From: Pseudomonas sp.
GTDB lineage: Bacteria; Pseudomonadota; Gammaproteobacteria; Pseudomonadales; Pseudomonadaceae
Reading direction: 5' to 3'
NCBI RefSeq assembly: GCF_030690725.1
Contig: NZ_JAUYGD010000033.1
Location: forward strand, 1 to 64,000
Length of the DNA stretch: 64,000 bases
Positions 24,405 to 34,015 of the stretch are shown here, piece by piece. How positions within the stretch are numbered: position 1 is the first letter of the stretch; every line of letters begins with the position of its first letter. The position numbers were made by a program, and so were the translations under genes. A model generated the notes under the pieces. It saw nothing but the letters and a program-made list of their open reading frames with translations, ran no database searches and was not told the origin of the DNA.

Positions 24405-25013
24405 ATGATCGAGGCTATCGAGATGCTGTTGAGGCATTGGGGCGAGCAGCACGCCCAGAACGGCCCTGGTGGCGGATTGCCAAGCGCCATGGGCACCATC
24501 GTTGAGTTCGCCGGCTGCGCGCCCCGTGGTGGCGTGTACGGTGCCAAGTTGTTGATCGCGGGTGCCGGGCCTGATTACGCGGCGGCCGAGGTCGACCAGG
24601 TGCTATACGCGCTGGAAGGGCAGGACGGTGGCGCGTTGCTGGGGCGCCTTGCGCGGACGCGCTACGGCATCAATCCACTGACCATCGCTGAGCAGGTTGA
24701 CGCTCTGGAGTTGGGGCGGGGTGATGCCGGGCGGCGGGCGTACTACCGGCAGGTTGAGCTGCTGCATGTACGGTTGCAGGCCGGGCTGGTGGAGCGGCAG
24801 CAGAAGCTGGCGGTGATGCGTAAGGAGTCGCGCCGTGATGGCGATCGGATGCGCAAGGAGGCGAAGCGCCAGGCGGGTATTGCTCACACCGGGCGTGGCC
24901 GGGAGTTCGAGGAGGTGCAGGGCGGGAAGGGTGCAATCGCGGCGCATAAGGCCAAGCGGGCTGGGTTGCGGGGCGGCTCTGTTGACCGCTCGTCGGGCGA
25001 CTCGGCTCCGTAG
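24405..25013 (+). CDS. Hypothetical protein at the end of the early region
   Basis: A 202-aa protein (MIEAIEMLLRHWGEQHAQNG) following a GAGGGGGTGG ribosome-binding site. The C-terminal third is very basic and helical (Lys/Arg-rich from about residue 125). Its location, last before the late genes, is where antiterminators and holliday-junction nucleases often sit, but I see no diagnostic motif and do not assign one. Confidence 0.65.
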   Translation: MIEAIEMLLRHWGEQHAQNGPGGGLPSAMGTIVEFAGCAPRGGVYGAKLLIAGAGPDYAAAEVDQVLYALEGQDGGALLGRLARTRYGINPLTIAEQVDALELGRGDAGRRAYYRQVELLHVRLQAGLVERQQKLAVMRKESRRDGDRMRKEAKRQAGIAHTGRGREFEEVQGGKGAIAAHKAKRAGLRGGSVDRSSGDSAP

Positions 25014-25180
25014 AGCCTCCCAGCGCCCCGGCTAGCCCCCGCTAGGTTTTACCGTTAATGGGGGCTTTTCGGTTTGTCACCCAGGGGGTAAAAAGTCACC
25101 ACGATTCGATAGGTACGCCTACCGAGCAACAGAGCGACGTGCTGTGTCGCACACCCCTCCCGAGCGCCCACTCGGGATTC

Positions 25181-25239
25181 AAAGCCCCGCACTGCGGGGC
25201 TTTGTCTTTTCAAGGCCTCGCCCATCGGCGGGGCTTTTT
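25181..25239 (+). terminator. Two hairpins before the holin gene
   Basis: AAAGCCCCGC-ACT-GCGGGGCTTT at 25181-25203, then GCCTCGCC-CATC-GGCGGGGC (25215-25234) followed by five T. They separate early and late genes and may be the site where late antitermination acts. The 250 bp before the holin hold no gene. Confidence 0.7.
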
Positions 25240-25263
25240 CATATCCGTTACTAGGAGCCCGGT

Positions 25264-25587
25264 ATGTCGACTGAACAGCAAATGCAGCAGGGCCTGGCTG
25301 ACCTGCCCACTTGGTTGCTGATTCTGGTAGCACTTGCCGGTTTGGTCGGCGAGATGCGCCAGGCGGATGTGCCAGGCGTGGCGATGGGCGAGATCCTCAA
25401 GCGCGTGGCGCTGCGTTTCGGCAGCTCGGCGCTGTTCGGCATGGCTGCCCTGATGGTCGGCATGGCCTGGTGGAACAACGCCTACCTGGCCGGCGCTGCT
25501 GGCATCGGCATCGGCCTGCTTGGTGCGGACATCGTCGGCGGGATTTACGCCCGCTACCTGGCCAAGCGCGCCGGCCTGGGTGGCTGA
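25264..25587 (+). CDS. Phage holin
   Basis: A 107-aa protein with three hydrophobic segments (about 17-32, 55-70 and 75-95) and polar ends, matching Pseudomonas phage holins (LPTWLLILVALAGLVGEMRQ). Holins form the inner-membrane lesion that times lysis. The endolysin and spanins are 25 kb away at 50.0-51.1 kb. Confidence 0.8.
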   Translation: MSTEQQMQQGLADLPTWLLILVALAGLVGEMRQADVPGVAMGEILKRVALRFGSSALFGMAALMVGMAWWNNAYLAGAAGIGIGLLGADIVGGIYARYLAKRAGLGG

Positions 25588-25642
25588 TACACCCAGGTCA
25601 GAAGTTCAGTGAGCCAGGCGCCATGGCGGGCAGGGGGATGCT

Positions 25643-26377
25643 GTGATCGAGGTCAAGTTCTCCGGGCTGCGCGAGCGCCTGCAGATGTTGGATCGTCTTG
25701 AGCGTGAGCAGTTGCCCTTTGCGGCAGCGCTTGCACTGACCGGCACTGCTCAAGATGTGAAGCAGGGGCTGGTTGAAGAGATGGCCGCTGTGTTCGACCG
25801 GCCCACCAGGTGGACGTTGAACAGTCTGTTCGTCGAGCCCGCGACGAAAGAGACAATGAAGGCTCGGGTCTGGATGAAAGACGAAGCGCCGGGTAATGGC
25901 GGTAAGCCGGCTACAGAGTGGCTGGCGCCTCAGGTGTTCGGCGGGTCGCGCAAGCAGAAGCGCAGCGAGAAGTTGTTGACCGATGCGGGCCAACTCCCTG
26001 CCGGGCAATACATCCTGCCAGGTAAGGGTATGAAGCTGGATGCTTACGGGAACATCAGTCGCGGCACCATGAACAAGATCCTGTCGGGGCTTGGTTCGCA
26101 GTTTGATAAGTACGCGAACAGTACCGACAGCCGCCGCAGTGCTGGCAACCTCAAGCGCTATTTCATATTGCGCAAGGGCAGCAGGCCGCTGGGTATTGCT
26201 GAGCGAACAGGACGCGGCGCGAATGGCATGCGCATGGTCATCGCCTTCGGGCGGCGGCCGGAATACTCGAAGCGCTTCGACTTCTTCGCTGTTGCCGAGC
26301 GCATTGCCGAGGATCGGCTGCCGATCCGCTTCGAGCTCGCGCTGGCTCGGGCGCTCGGAACGCGCGGCGGGCGATGA
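25643..26377 (+). CDS. Hypothetical virion-associated protein
   Basis: A 244-aa protein from a GTG reading MIEVKFSGLRERLQMLDRLE. Basic, with a central KQKRSEKLL and a conserved-looking LKRYFILRKGSRPLGIAER. It lies between holin and terminase. A minor tail or connector role is possible from resemblance to small basic tail-completion proteins, but I am not certain. Confidence 0.6.
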   Translation: MIEVKFSGLRERLQMLDRLEREQLPFAAALALTGTAQDVKQGLVEEMAAVFDRPTRWTLNSLFVEPATKETMKARVWMKDEAPGNGGKPATEWLAPQVFGGSRKQKRSEKLLTDAGQLPAGQYILPGKGMKLDAYGNISRGTMNKILSGLGSQFDKYANSTDSRRSAGNLKRYFILRKGSRPLGIAERTGRGANGMRMVIAFGRRPEYSKRFDFFAVAERIAEDRLPIRFELALARALGTRGGR

Positions 26378-26537
26378 GCTTCGGGGCAATGGCGTGCTAC
26401 AGCCGGGGACCCTGGGGTAGAGGCTGGCACAAGGGTAATTCGAACCCCGCTCTCGCGGTAGTGGGAGGCCCTGGAGGTTAGTTAACAGGGGTTAATTCGG
26501 TTAACTCTGTACGTGTTTCTGGTTAACAGGTGAATTC
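26378..26537. promoter_or_regulatory. Putative cos region with GTTAAC repeats
   Basis: 160 bp without a gene immediately before the terminase small subunit. It has four GTTAA-type repeats: GTTAAC 26481-26486, GGTTAA 26490-26495, GGTTAAC 26499-26505 and GGTTAAC 26521-26527. In lambda the terminase small subunit binds repeats beside cos at the same position. The cut site itself cannot be fixed by eye. Confidence 0.45.
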
Positions 26538-27116
26538 ATGACGGTCATGAAGAAGTCAGAGTTCGCAGATAGCCAAGGCTGGTCCAGGCCTTATGTCTCC
26601 AAGCTGGCAGGGCAGGGGCGTCTGGTCCTGAACGAAAAGGGCCACGTCGAGGTTGAGGCAACCCTGGCGCTGCTCGGCGAGACCGCCGACCCAAGCAAGG
26701 TCGGCGTTGCTGATCGCCACCAACGTGACCGCGCCGAAAAGGGCGTGCATTCCCTGGTTACGCCGCAGGCTCCGCCCTCATTGCCGCCTCTATCCAGCGG
26801 TGGGGACAACTATCAGAAGGCCCGTGCACACCGCGAACACTACCTGGCGCTGCTGGCAGAAGACGAGTTCCTCAAAGGTCGCGGTCAACTGGTCGACCGC
26901 AAGGCCGTCGACACCGCCGCATTCAACACCGCGCGAACGCTGCGCGACCTGATCCTGGGCTTGCCGCCAAAGATTGCCGGCGAGCTGATCGCCATCACCG
27001 ACACCTGGGAAATGGAGCGCAAGCTCACCGAGCTGCTGCGTGGTGTCCTCACGGATGCCGCCAGCCTGGTTCAGCTGGACGCCGAGCTTGAACAGGGGGC
27101 GAAGGAGCCAAACTAG
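26538..27116 (+). CDS. Terminase small subunit (Nu1-like)
   Basis: A 192-aa protein. Residues 1-30 form a winged-helix DNA-binding start (KKSEFADSQGWSRPYVSKLA), as in lambda Nu1; the C-terminal half is helical and probably contacts the large subunit. It is directly upstream of the GpA-type large subunit. Its role is to recognise the packaging site. Confidence 0.85.
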   Translation: MTVMKKSEFADSQGWSRPYVSKLAGQGRLVLNEKGHVEVEATLALLGETADPSKVGVADRHQRDRAEKGVHSLVTPQAPPSLPPLSSGGDNYQKARAHREHYLALLAEDEFLKGRGQLVDRKAVDTAAFNTARTLRDLILGLPPKIAGELIAITDTWEMERKLTELLRGVLTDAASLVQLDAELEQGAKEPN

Positions 27117-27118
27117 CC

Positions 27119-29089
27119 ATGCAACACCCCTATGCCGACGGTGCCGCCACGTACCGTGCGGCATACCATCGTGGCCTGGAGCTCGATCCCGAACTGTGGA
27201 TCGACGAGTGGTCCGACGAATACCAGCGCATCCCAAAGGACACCGGCGCCGCAGAGCCCGGTAAGTACCACACAGACCGCACACCATTCGCTCGCGAGCC
27301 AATGCGCTGCCTGTCGCCGATACACCCCTGCAAGCGCGTGGTGACCATGGTCGCCTCGCAAATGATGAAGACGCAGATCGCGCTTAACTGGATCGGCGGC
27401 AACATCCACATGGCGCCGGCCAACATCCTGGCGCTGCTGCCCAGCGAGAAGCTGGCCCGGCGCGTATCCAGTCGCATCGATAAAACCATCAAGGCGGTGC
27501 CGGAGCTCAAAGATCGAGTTGCCAAGCCGCGATCGCGTGATGCCCGCAACACCCTGGACACTAAAGAGTTCGAGGGTGGCACGCTGTACTGCACCACGGC
27601 CGGTTCGGCCTCAAACCTTGCAGAGCTGGCTGCACGTTACATCTACGGCGACGAGATCGACCGCTGGGACGTCGACGTCGACGGCGAAGGCGACCCCGTT
27701 GAGATGGCCGAGGCGCGCGGCACCACGTTCGGCCGAAAGGCGAAGTTCTACTTCTCCAGCTCGCCAACCATCAAGGGCGCCTCGCGGATCGATGATCTCT
27801 ACGAGAGCAGCGACAAGCGCCGCTACTTCGTGCCGTGCCCCCACTGTGGCCAGCATCAGGTGCTTGAGTGGGCAAACCTCAAGTGGACGGATGACTACCA
27901 GCGTGTTGATTACCTATGCGGCAACCCCGTATGTGGGGCGCTGATCGAGGAGCACCACAAGACGGCCATGCTGTTGGCCGGCGAATGGCGCGCCACGGCG
28001 CAGGGCGACGGCGAAACGGTGGGCTTTCACCTCAACGCGCTCTATTCGCCGCTGGGCTGGCTGTCCTGGCAGAGCCTGGCAAAGCAGTACGACAAGGCCA
28101 AGCTGGCCGCCGACCGTGGCGACAACGAACCCATGCAGGTGTTCTACAACACCCGCCTGGCGTTGGTGTGGGATTCCGCGCAAGCGATGACCAAGGCCAC
28201 CGAGCTGAAGGCCCGCGCCGAGGATTACCGGCTGGGCACTGTTCCGCCCGGTGCGCTGATCCTCACCGCCGCAGTGGACGTGCAGCACAACCGCCTGGAA
28301 ATGCTGGTGATCGGATGGGGCGAAGGTCTCGAACGTTGGGTTGTTGACTTCCAGGTTGTGGCGGGTGACCCCGCCGATGAGCGCACCTGGAATGCGCTCG
28401 ACGAACAGTTGAAGCGCCGATATCGGCATACCTCTGGCGTTGAGTTGGCCATTTGCGCCACTGCCATCGACTCCGGTGGCCACCACACCGATGAGGTTTA
28501 CAAGTTCACCCGCCTGCGCCGCTGGCGCAACGTGATTGCCGTCAAGGGCGCGAGCAAGCCAGGCCGGCCGGTGCTGGCCCAGCGCCCCTCGAAAGTCGAC
28601 GTGAAGCACAACGGCCAAACCGAGAAGCAGGGCGCCGAGCTGTGGATCATCGGTACCGATACCGCGAAGGATTGGATCTACAACCGCTACCCGTTCGCCG
28701 ATGGGCCTGGTGCGTTGCACTTCTCCACTGACCTGCCTGATGAGTTCTACGACCAGGCCGTGGCCGAACGCAAGATCACCGTTTACGTGAAGGGCTACAA
28801 GCGCACCGTTTGGGTCAAGGGTAAGGCTGAGCGAAACGAAGTGCTCGACCTGCTGGTTTACAACCAGGCCGCCGCCCAGTTCCTTGGGCTGCACCGTTAC
28901 CACCAGGCTGAGTGGAGCAAGCTGCGGGCTGCAGTCAGCCAGGGCAGCCTGTTCGCGCATCCGGCCGCAAGCAGCAACGTCGTTGCTGTGATGGAAGAAG
29001 CAGCTCAGTCCACCTCTCCACCGCCAAGCAAACCAGCACCGCAACCAAATGCGCGTCGGGTATCCCGCAGCGCCTACCTGAAACGATGA
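27119..29089 (+). CDS. Terminase large subunit (lambda GpA family)
   Basis: A 656-aa packaging motor. N-terminal ATPase: MVASQMMKTQIALNWIGG near residues 77-95 is the deviant Walker A region and IYGDEIDRWD near 180 the Walker B. The C-terminal half carries the nuclease (AVDVQHNRLEMLVIGWG with metal-binding Asp). A CPHCGQ zinc-like motif near 240 is typical of this family. Starts two bases after the small subunit stop. Confidence 0.95.
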   Translation: MQHPYADGAATYRAAYHRGLELDPELWIDEWSDEYQRIPKDTGAAEPGKYHTDRTPFAREPMRCLSPIHPCKRVVTMVASQMMKTQIALNWIGGNIHMAPANILALLPSEKLARRVSSRIDKTIKAVPELKDRVAKPRSRDARNTLDTKEFEGGTLYCTTAGSASNLAELAARYIYGDEIDRWDVDVDGEGDPVEMAEARGTTFGRKAKFYFSSSPTIKGASRIDDLYESSDKRRYFVPCPHCGQHQVLEWANLKWTDDYQRVDYLCGNPVCGALIEEHHKTAMLLAGEWRATAQGDGETVGFHLNALYSPLGWLSWQSLAKQYDKAKLAADRGDNEPMQVFYNTRLALVWDSAQAMTKATELKARAEDYRLGTVPPGALILTAAVDVQHNRLEMLVIGWGEGLERWVVDFQVVAGDPADERTWNALDEQLKRRYRHTSGVELAICATAIDSGGHHTDEVYKFTRLRRWRNVIAVKGASKPGRPVLAQRPSKVDVKHNGQTEKQGAELWIIGTDTAKDWIYNRYPFADGPGALHFSTDLPDEFYDQAVAERKITVYVKGYKRTVWVKGKAERNEVLDLLVYNQAAAQFLGLHRYHQAEWSKLRAAVSQGSLFAHPAASSNVVAVMEEAAQSTSPPPSKPAPQPNARRVSRSAYLKR

Positions 29090-29104
29090 ATTGAGGGCGC
29101 CCAC

Positions 29105-29323
29105 ATGGCAAGCGCACAACAGCGCCTGGATGAAGTCCGGGCGTCGATCACAGAGATCCTTGAAACAGGGCAGAGCATCAGCAAGGGTGATCGCCGTCTG
29201 GATCGTGCCGCGCTTGCCAGCCTGCGCATGCTGGAGTCGCAATATGCAGCGGATGCTGCCCGCGAGGCGAGCGCCGGCAAACCCCGGCAAGTGCGGCTCT
29301 ACAGCCGTGGCAAGGGGGCGTAA
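29105..29323 (+). CDS. Head-tail connector gpW
   Basis: A 72-aa protein (MASAQQRLDEVRASITEILE) of gpW size and helix-beta-hairpin-helix character, placed between terminase and portal exactly as lambda W. gpW joins the filled head before tail attachment. The stop overlaps the portal ATG. Confidence 0.85.
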   Translation: MASAQQRLDEVRASITEILETGQSISKGDRRLDRAALASLRMLESQYAADAAREASAGKPRQVRLYSRGKGA

Positions 29324-30783
29324 TGGGCTACCGAATCCGCGCCAACCCGCGCCGCCTGCAGATGCTCAACAGCTACGAAGGCGCCGGCCACGGTCGGCGC
29401 GCGCAGAGCTGGGATGCACCCGATGCAGCGTTAAACGCAGTGGCCATACCGGCGCTGCCCACCCTGCGCAAACGCTCCAAGGCCGCCGTGCGCAACAACC
29501 CCTGGGCCGCAAGCGGTATCTCAAAACGCGTCAGCAGCCTGATCGGTACCGGCATCACCCCTCGGGCACAGGTCACAGACCCCGCCCTGCGCAGCGCCAT
29601 CAACCAGCTCTGGACTGATTGGGCCGACGAGTCGGACGCCGACAACCTGACCGACTTCTACGGCCAGCAGAGCCTCATTGCGCGCATGGTTGAGGAGAGC
29701 GGCGAATGCTTTGTGCGGCTGCGCTACCGCCGCGCCGAGGATGGCCTGGCGGTACCGTTGCAGTTGCAGGTACTGCCCCCGGAGTTCGTGCCGCTGGATC
29801 GCAACTTCGTCACCCGGCGAGGCAACGTGGTGCGCGCGGGCATTGAGTTCGACCAGGTCGGCCGGCGCGTTGCTTACTGGATGTGGAAGAACCACCCCGG
29901 CGATGCGCGTGCCCTGGGCACCAGTTACAGCACCCTGAACCGCATCCCGGCCAGCGAGGTGCTGCACATCTTTGAGCCTCTGGAGGGTGGCCAGCTGCGC
30001 GGCATACCGCGCCTGGCGCCTGTGCTGCTTCGGCTCAAATCGCTCGACAACTACGACGACGCGGTGCTGTTCCGGCAGGAGGTGGCCAACCTATTTGCCG
30101 GCTTCATTATCAAGGAGCGACCTGAAGGGCAGCAGGCTGTTGATCCGCTGACAGGTAAGCCGTTTGCCAACGACACCGATGGCACGCCGATGGTGGCGAT
30201 GGAACCCGGCACCATGCAGGAGCTGATGGAAGGGGAGGACATTAAATTCTCCGAACCGCCATCGGCTGGTGACACCTACGTCGACTTCATGAAGCAACAG
30301 CTGATGGCGTCTGCCGCAGGCATTGAGTTGCCTTACGAGCTGCTGACCGGCGACATGGCTGATATCAGCGACCGCGTGTTGCGTGTGCTGCTGAATGACT
30401 TCCGCCGCCGTATTGAGCAACTGCAGTTCGGCGTTTACGTGTTCCAGCTCTGCCGCCCGGTGCGCACTGCTTGGCTTGATGCCGCGTGGCTATCCGGAGC
30501 CATCCAACTGCCTGACTACCAGGCCAAGCGGCGCGACTACTTGCGCACACGCTGGGTGCCTCAAGGCTGGGCCTACATGCACCCCGTACAGGACGTGCAA
30601 GGCAAGCTGCTGGAGATCAAGGGCGGGCTTGCAAGCCGCAGCGAACACGCCCTGCGCAACGGCTACGACGCCGAAGTGATCGACCAGGAAAACGCCGACG
30701 ACAACCTCCGAGCCAAAGCGCTCGGGCTCGACTACACAACCGACACGGCCGCGATGGCGGACGAGAAAGAGGAAAAGCCATGA
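29323..30783 (+). CDS. Portal protein (lambda family)
   Basis: A 486-aa lambda B-type portal (NPRRLQMLNSYEGAGHGRRA). It carries the conserved SGECFVRLRYRRAEDGL and the clip/wing segments around 220-360. Twelve copies form the DNA entry vertex. The ATGA overlap with the protease gene indicates coupling. Confidence 0.93.
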   Translation: MGYRIRANPRRLQMLNSYEGAGHGRRAQSWDAPDAALNAVAIPALPTLRKRSKAAVRNNPWAASGISKRVSSLIGTGITPRAQVTDPALRSAINQLWTDWADESDADNLTDFYGQQSLIARMVEESGECFVRLRYRRAEDGLAVPLQLQVLPPEFVPLDRNFVTRRGNVVRAGIEFDQVGRRVAYWMWKNHPGDARALGTSYSTLNRIPASEVLHIFEPLEGGQLRGIPRLAPVLLRLKSLDNYDDAVLFRQEVANLFAGFIIKERPEGQQAVDPLTGKPFANDTDGTPMVAMEPGTMQELMEGEDIKFSEPPSAGDTYVDFMKQQLMASAAGIELPYELLTGDMADISDRVLRVLLNDFRRRIEQLQFGVYVFQLCRPVRTAWLDAAWLSGAIQLPDYQAKRRDYLRTRWVPQGWAYMHPVQDVQGKLLEIKGGLASRSEHALRNGYDAEVIDQENADDNLRAKALGLDYTTDTAAMADEKEEKP

Positions 30784-31985
30784 ACATGACCAACCGACTG
30801 GCGCTGGCGGTAATGCTCGGCGGCTTGGGTATCAGCACCCTTGCGCAGCCGCGCATTCTGAACCGCGCTGAAGGGGTGCCAACCCTCAGCGCAGAGCACT
30901 GGTACAGCATCCAGGCTGCCGGCGAAGAGGGTGGTAAGCCGATTGAGGTCTATATCTACGGCGAGATCGGCTTCTGGGGCGTGACCTCCGGTGATTTTAT
31001 CCGCGACCTAAAAGAGGTCGACGATGGCGTATCGGATGTGATCGTGCACTTCGACACGATTGGCGGCGACGTCTACGACGGCATTGCCATCCACAACACC
31101 CTTCGCGCTTTGGGCGAGCGCTGCACCGCGCAGATCGACGGGGCCTGCTTCAGCGCCGGCAGCGTGGCCGTGTGCGGCGCGCACCGCGTGACCATGGCCG
31201 ACAACGCCATGTTCATGATCCACAACCCCTGGACATTCATGGCCGGCGACAGCGAAGAGCTGCGCAAGATGGCCGACATGATGGACAAAGCCTTCGAAGG
31301 CATCGTTGCCAGCTACCAGCACCGCGCCCTGAACATCGATGACGCCGAGCTGCGGCGCATGATCAACGACACCACCTGGCTTACCGCCAGCGAGGCCAAG
31401 ACTCACGGCTTTGTTGATGAGGTGTTCGGCGAAGTTGAACCGCTGGTAAACAACGCCGCCCTGGGCAAGATCCTCAACCGCTATCGCAACGTGCCAGCCG
31501 CCGCGCTTTTGCTGGTGGGGGAGCCCGAGCCGCCGGCAGATCCAGAGCCCGAACCGGCTCCTGACCCTGACCCCGAACCAGCCCCGGCACCTGCAACCCC
31601 GGAAGCCTCCGAGCTGGCCGCCAAACTGGCCGCCGACTGTGAGCAAGCCGGCCTGAGCAACTGCCTGCCCTACCTCATCCGGTCCAGCGCCCTGGCCAGT
31701 ACCGATGCCGTGCAGGCGCACTTCAACCGCGCCAAGGAAGTACGCGCCGCCTGCTTGGTGGCCAAACTGCCGGATGAAGCCCAGGGCCTGATTGAAGCAG
31801 GGCTTACCGGCGACCAGGCCCGGGCAAAGCTGTTCGACAAACTGGCCACAAACAGCAGCAAGGTCGAAATCAGCAACCTGCCGCCGCTTGATGATGCCCC
31901 GCAGGCCAGCGCAAACCAACCCCCGACGCCGAGCCAGGTCTACGCCCAGCGTCGTAATACCCAAGCCTCGAAAGGAGGAAAATAA
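30780..31985 (+). CDS. Prohead protease (ClpP/S14 family) with scaffold-like C-terminus
   Basis: A 401-aa protein. Residues 40-215 are a ClpP-like serine protease with Ser125 (ACFSAGSVAV) and His148 (MFMIHNPW). A Pro/Glu/Asp-rich linker runs at about 242-275, and the helical tail (275-401) may act as scaffold, as lambda C and Nu3 share one reading frame. An internal start for a separate scaffold is possible but not evident. Confidence 0.9.
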   Translation: MNMTNRLALAVMLGGLGISTLAQPRILNRAEGVPTLSAEHWYSIQAAGEEGGKPIEVYIYGEIGFWGVTSGDFIRDLKEVDDGVSDVIVHFDTIGGDVYDGIAIHNTLRALGERCTAQIDGACFSAGSVAVCGAHRVTMADNAMFMIHNPWTFMAGDSEELRKMADMMDKAFEGIVASYQHRALNIDDAELRRMINDTTWLTASEAKTHGFVDEVFGEVEPLVNNAALGKILNRYRNVPAAALLLVGEPEPPADPEPEPAPDPDPEPAPAPATPEASELAAKLAADCEQAGLSNCLPYLIRSSALASTDAVQAHFNRAKEVRAACLVAKLPDEAQGLIEAGLTGDQARAKLFDKLATNSSKVEISNLPPLDDAPQASANQPPTPSQVYAQRRNTQASKGGK

Positions 31986-31987
31986 GC

Positions 31988-32623
31988 ATGACCATCAAAA
32001 CCGAAGGCGTGTACACCGGTGAGTTCCTCCTTTCGGAGGCCAGCGGCACCCGCAGCCGTGAGGAGGTGGTCATTGCCGCCGGCTCTGGCATTCTCCCGGC
32101 CGGCATGTTGATCGCCCTGATCACCGCCGCCAACGCACTGACCCCAACTGCTGATGCCGGCAATATCGGTAACGGCACCATCGGCTCGGTAACGGTAACC
32201 AGCGCAGCCATCACCGGCGACTACGTGCTGAACATCACCGAGGCGGCTGCCAACGCCGGCACGTTCGAGGTAGTCGACCCGATGGGCCTGCTGATCGGCG
32301 AAGGTACCGTCGGCCAGGCCTTCACCGGCGGCGGCTTGACCTTCACCCTGGCCGATGGCTCTACCGACTTCGCCGTCGACGACAGCTTCACCCTGGCGGT
32401 GCTGGCCAACCTGGGCGAATACACCGCCTATGACGACGATGGCACCGACGACGGCCGCCGCGCTGCCAGTGGCATCCTGTTCGCCTCGGTGGACGCAACC
32501 GTGAACGACGTGCGCGCTGTAGGTGTTATGCGTGACGCCGAGGTGATTGAGCGCCTGCTCACCGGCCTCGATACCAACGGCCGCGCCGACCTGCTCGCCA
32601 AGGGCTTCGTCATCCGGCCCTAA
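31988..32623 (+). CDS. Head decoration protein (lambda D-like)
   Basis: A 211-aa protein. The N-terminus (GVYTGEFLLSEASGTRSREE) and C-terminus (RRAASGILFASVDATVNDVR) are lambda D-like; between them about 85 residues of Gly/Thr/Val-rich beta sequence are inserted, so it is nearly twice the length of lambda D. D trimers stabilise the expanded capsid. The insert probably projects from the head surface. Confidence 0.88.
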   Translation: MTIKTEGVYTGEFLLSEASGTRSREEVVIAAGSGILPAGMLIALITAANALTPTADAGNIGNGTIGSVTVTSAAITGDYVLNITEAAANAGTFEVVDPMGLLIGEGTVGQAFTGGGLTFTLADGSTDFAVDDSFTLAVLANLGEYTAYDDDGTDDGRRAASGILFASVDATVNDVRAVGVMRDAEVIERLLTGLDTNGRADLLAKGFVIRP

Positions 32624-32649
32624 CCCCACCCGGCAAACCCCTTTACCCC

Positions 32650-32672
32650 AAGCCCCGCCCCTGCGGGGTTTC
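32650..32672 (+). terminator. Hairpin between decoration and capsid genes
   Basis: AAGCCCCGC-CCCT-GCGGGGTTT followed by TCGCATTT. Weak T-run; may cause partial termination or mRNA processing between the D-like and E-like genes. Confidence 0.5.
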
Positions 32673-32691
32673 GCATTTCTAGGAGCCCACC

Positions 32692-33690
32692 ATGGCTGAG
32701 ATTACGATTTTCCAGGACGAGGCGTTTGGCGTACCTGCGCTGCTCGCTGTCATCAACGAAGACCACGTGCTGCCGGGGCAGATTGCAGCTGCTGGCCTGT
32801 TCGAAGAGCAGGGCGTCAACAGCACCGTCGTGCAGATCGAGAAGGACGGCATGACCCTGGCATTGGTAAAGGCTGCTGCCCGTGGTAGCCCTGGCCAAGC
32901 TGTGACCGGTAACAAGCGTAGCTTGATCCCGTTCAACACTGTGCACCTGCCGCAGTCCTTCCAGATCCTGGCGGACGAAATTCAGGGCATTCGCGCTGTC
33001 GGCAGTATGACCGAGTTGATGCAGGTGCAAGCCTACGTCGCACGACGCGTTGAGAAGGCTCGCCGTCAGCTCGACCTCACCCATGAATTCCAGCGCATCG
33101 GCGCCATCATGGGGAAGGTTGTCGATGCCGATGGCCAAAGTGTGCTGTTCGATATCTTCCAGCGTTTCGATATCAAGCGCCCAAAAGCCTTCAGCATGGA
33201 GCTGAACAACGACGATACCGACGTAAGCACCAAGTGCGTCGAGGTGCTGGACACGCAGGAAGATGCGCTCGGCGCGGTCACCAGCACAGGTGCCCATGCT
33301 TATTGCGGCAAAGAGTACTGGAAGAAGTTTATCTCCCACCCAAAGGTCCGCGAGCCTTACCTGGGCTGGCAGGCCGCTCAGGCGTTGATGGGTGATCGCC
33401 GCCTGCCGTTCGAGTTCGGCGGCATCACCTGGGAGCGTTACAAGGGCCAGCTGGGCGGCTCTAATTTCGTCCCCACTGATCGTGCCTTCGTTGTACCAAT
33501 GGGTGTGCCGGAGCTGTTCATCAGCGCCTTCGCCCCGGCCGACTACATGGAGACGGTCAATACCGAGGGCATGCCGTACTACTCCAAGTTGGAGGTGATG
33601 AAGTTCGACAAGGGCGTGGAAGGCGAGGCGCAGTCCAACCCGCTGCACCTGTGCACCCGCCCGGCCTCCGTCCGTGAGCTGACCATCTAA
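32692..33690 (+). CDS. Major capsid protein (lambda gpE family)
   Basis: A 332-aa capsid protein of the gpE family (MAEITIFQDEAFGVPALLAV). HK97-like fold expected. It includes ARRVEKARRQLDLTHEFQRI and AHAYCGKEYWKKFISHPKV, conserved in this family. ATG follows AGGAG. Expected to be the most abundant virion protein. Confidence 0.94.
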   Translation: MAEITIFQDEAFGVPALLAVINEDHVLPGQIAAAGLFEEQGVNSTVVQIEKDGMTLALVKAAARGSPGQAVTGNKRSLIPFNTVHLPQSFQILADEIQGIRAVGSMTELMQVQAYVARRVEKARRQLDLTHEFQRIGAIMGKVVDADGQSVLFDIFQRFDIKRPKAFSMELNNDDTDVSTKCVEVLDTQEDALGAVTSTGAHAYCGKEYWKKFISHPKVREPYLGWQAAQALMGDRRLPFEFGGITWERYKGQLGGSNFVPTDRAFVVPMGVPELFISAFAPADYMETVNTEGMPYYSKLEVMKFDKGVEGEAQSNPLHLCTRPASVRELTI

Positions 33691-33692
33691 CC

Positions 33693-34013
33693 ATGGCCGG
33701 CTTCGGTAAGGCATTGGCGGCAATGGATGCCGCCATTATGTCGGCGCTCAACGACGGCACCTGTGATTACCAGGGGCAGCACGGTGAGCCGCCTGTATAT
33801 GGCATCGAAGTCCTCATTGATCACAACCTGCAGCGCGTAGGTCCTGATGGTGTGTTCCGGAGTGATGCCGTGGGCATCACTTGGAAGAAGCGCGACTTGG
33901 CCTCTGTAACCCGTGGCGGGATCTTCCAGCAGGGTTGCAAGCGCTACAGCGTGGAGGACGTGATCGAGGATGACGGCCATCTGGTTTCAGCTGCTTGCAT
34001 GGAGGTCCGTTAA
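33693..34013 (+). CDS. Head-tail joining protein (FII-like position)
   Basis: A 106-aa protein (MAGFGKALAAMDAAIMSALN) with a beta-rich C-terminal region (ITWKKRDLASVTRGGIFQQG). Position directly after the capsid gene and size match lambda FII-type attachment proteins. No diagnostic motif. Confidence 0.7.
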   Translation: MAGFGKALAAMDAAIMSALNDGTCDYQGQHGEPPVYGIEVLIDHNLQRVGPDGVFRSDAVGITWKKRDLASVTRGGIFQQGCKRYSVEDVIEDDGHLVSAACMEVR

Positions 34014-34015
34014 CC

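Noticed and set aside
24052..24408. 119-codon frame from an ATGA overlapping the primase stop
   Set aside because: It is translated from the iteron array, has unusual composition with no domain, and its repeats come from the DNA repeats. Left as non-coding, though a coding role cannot be excluded.
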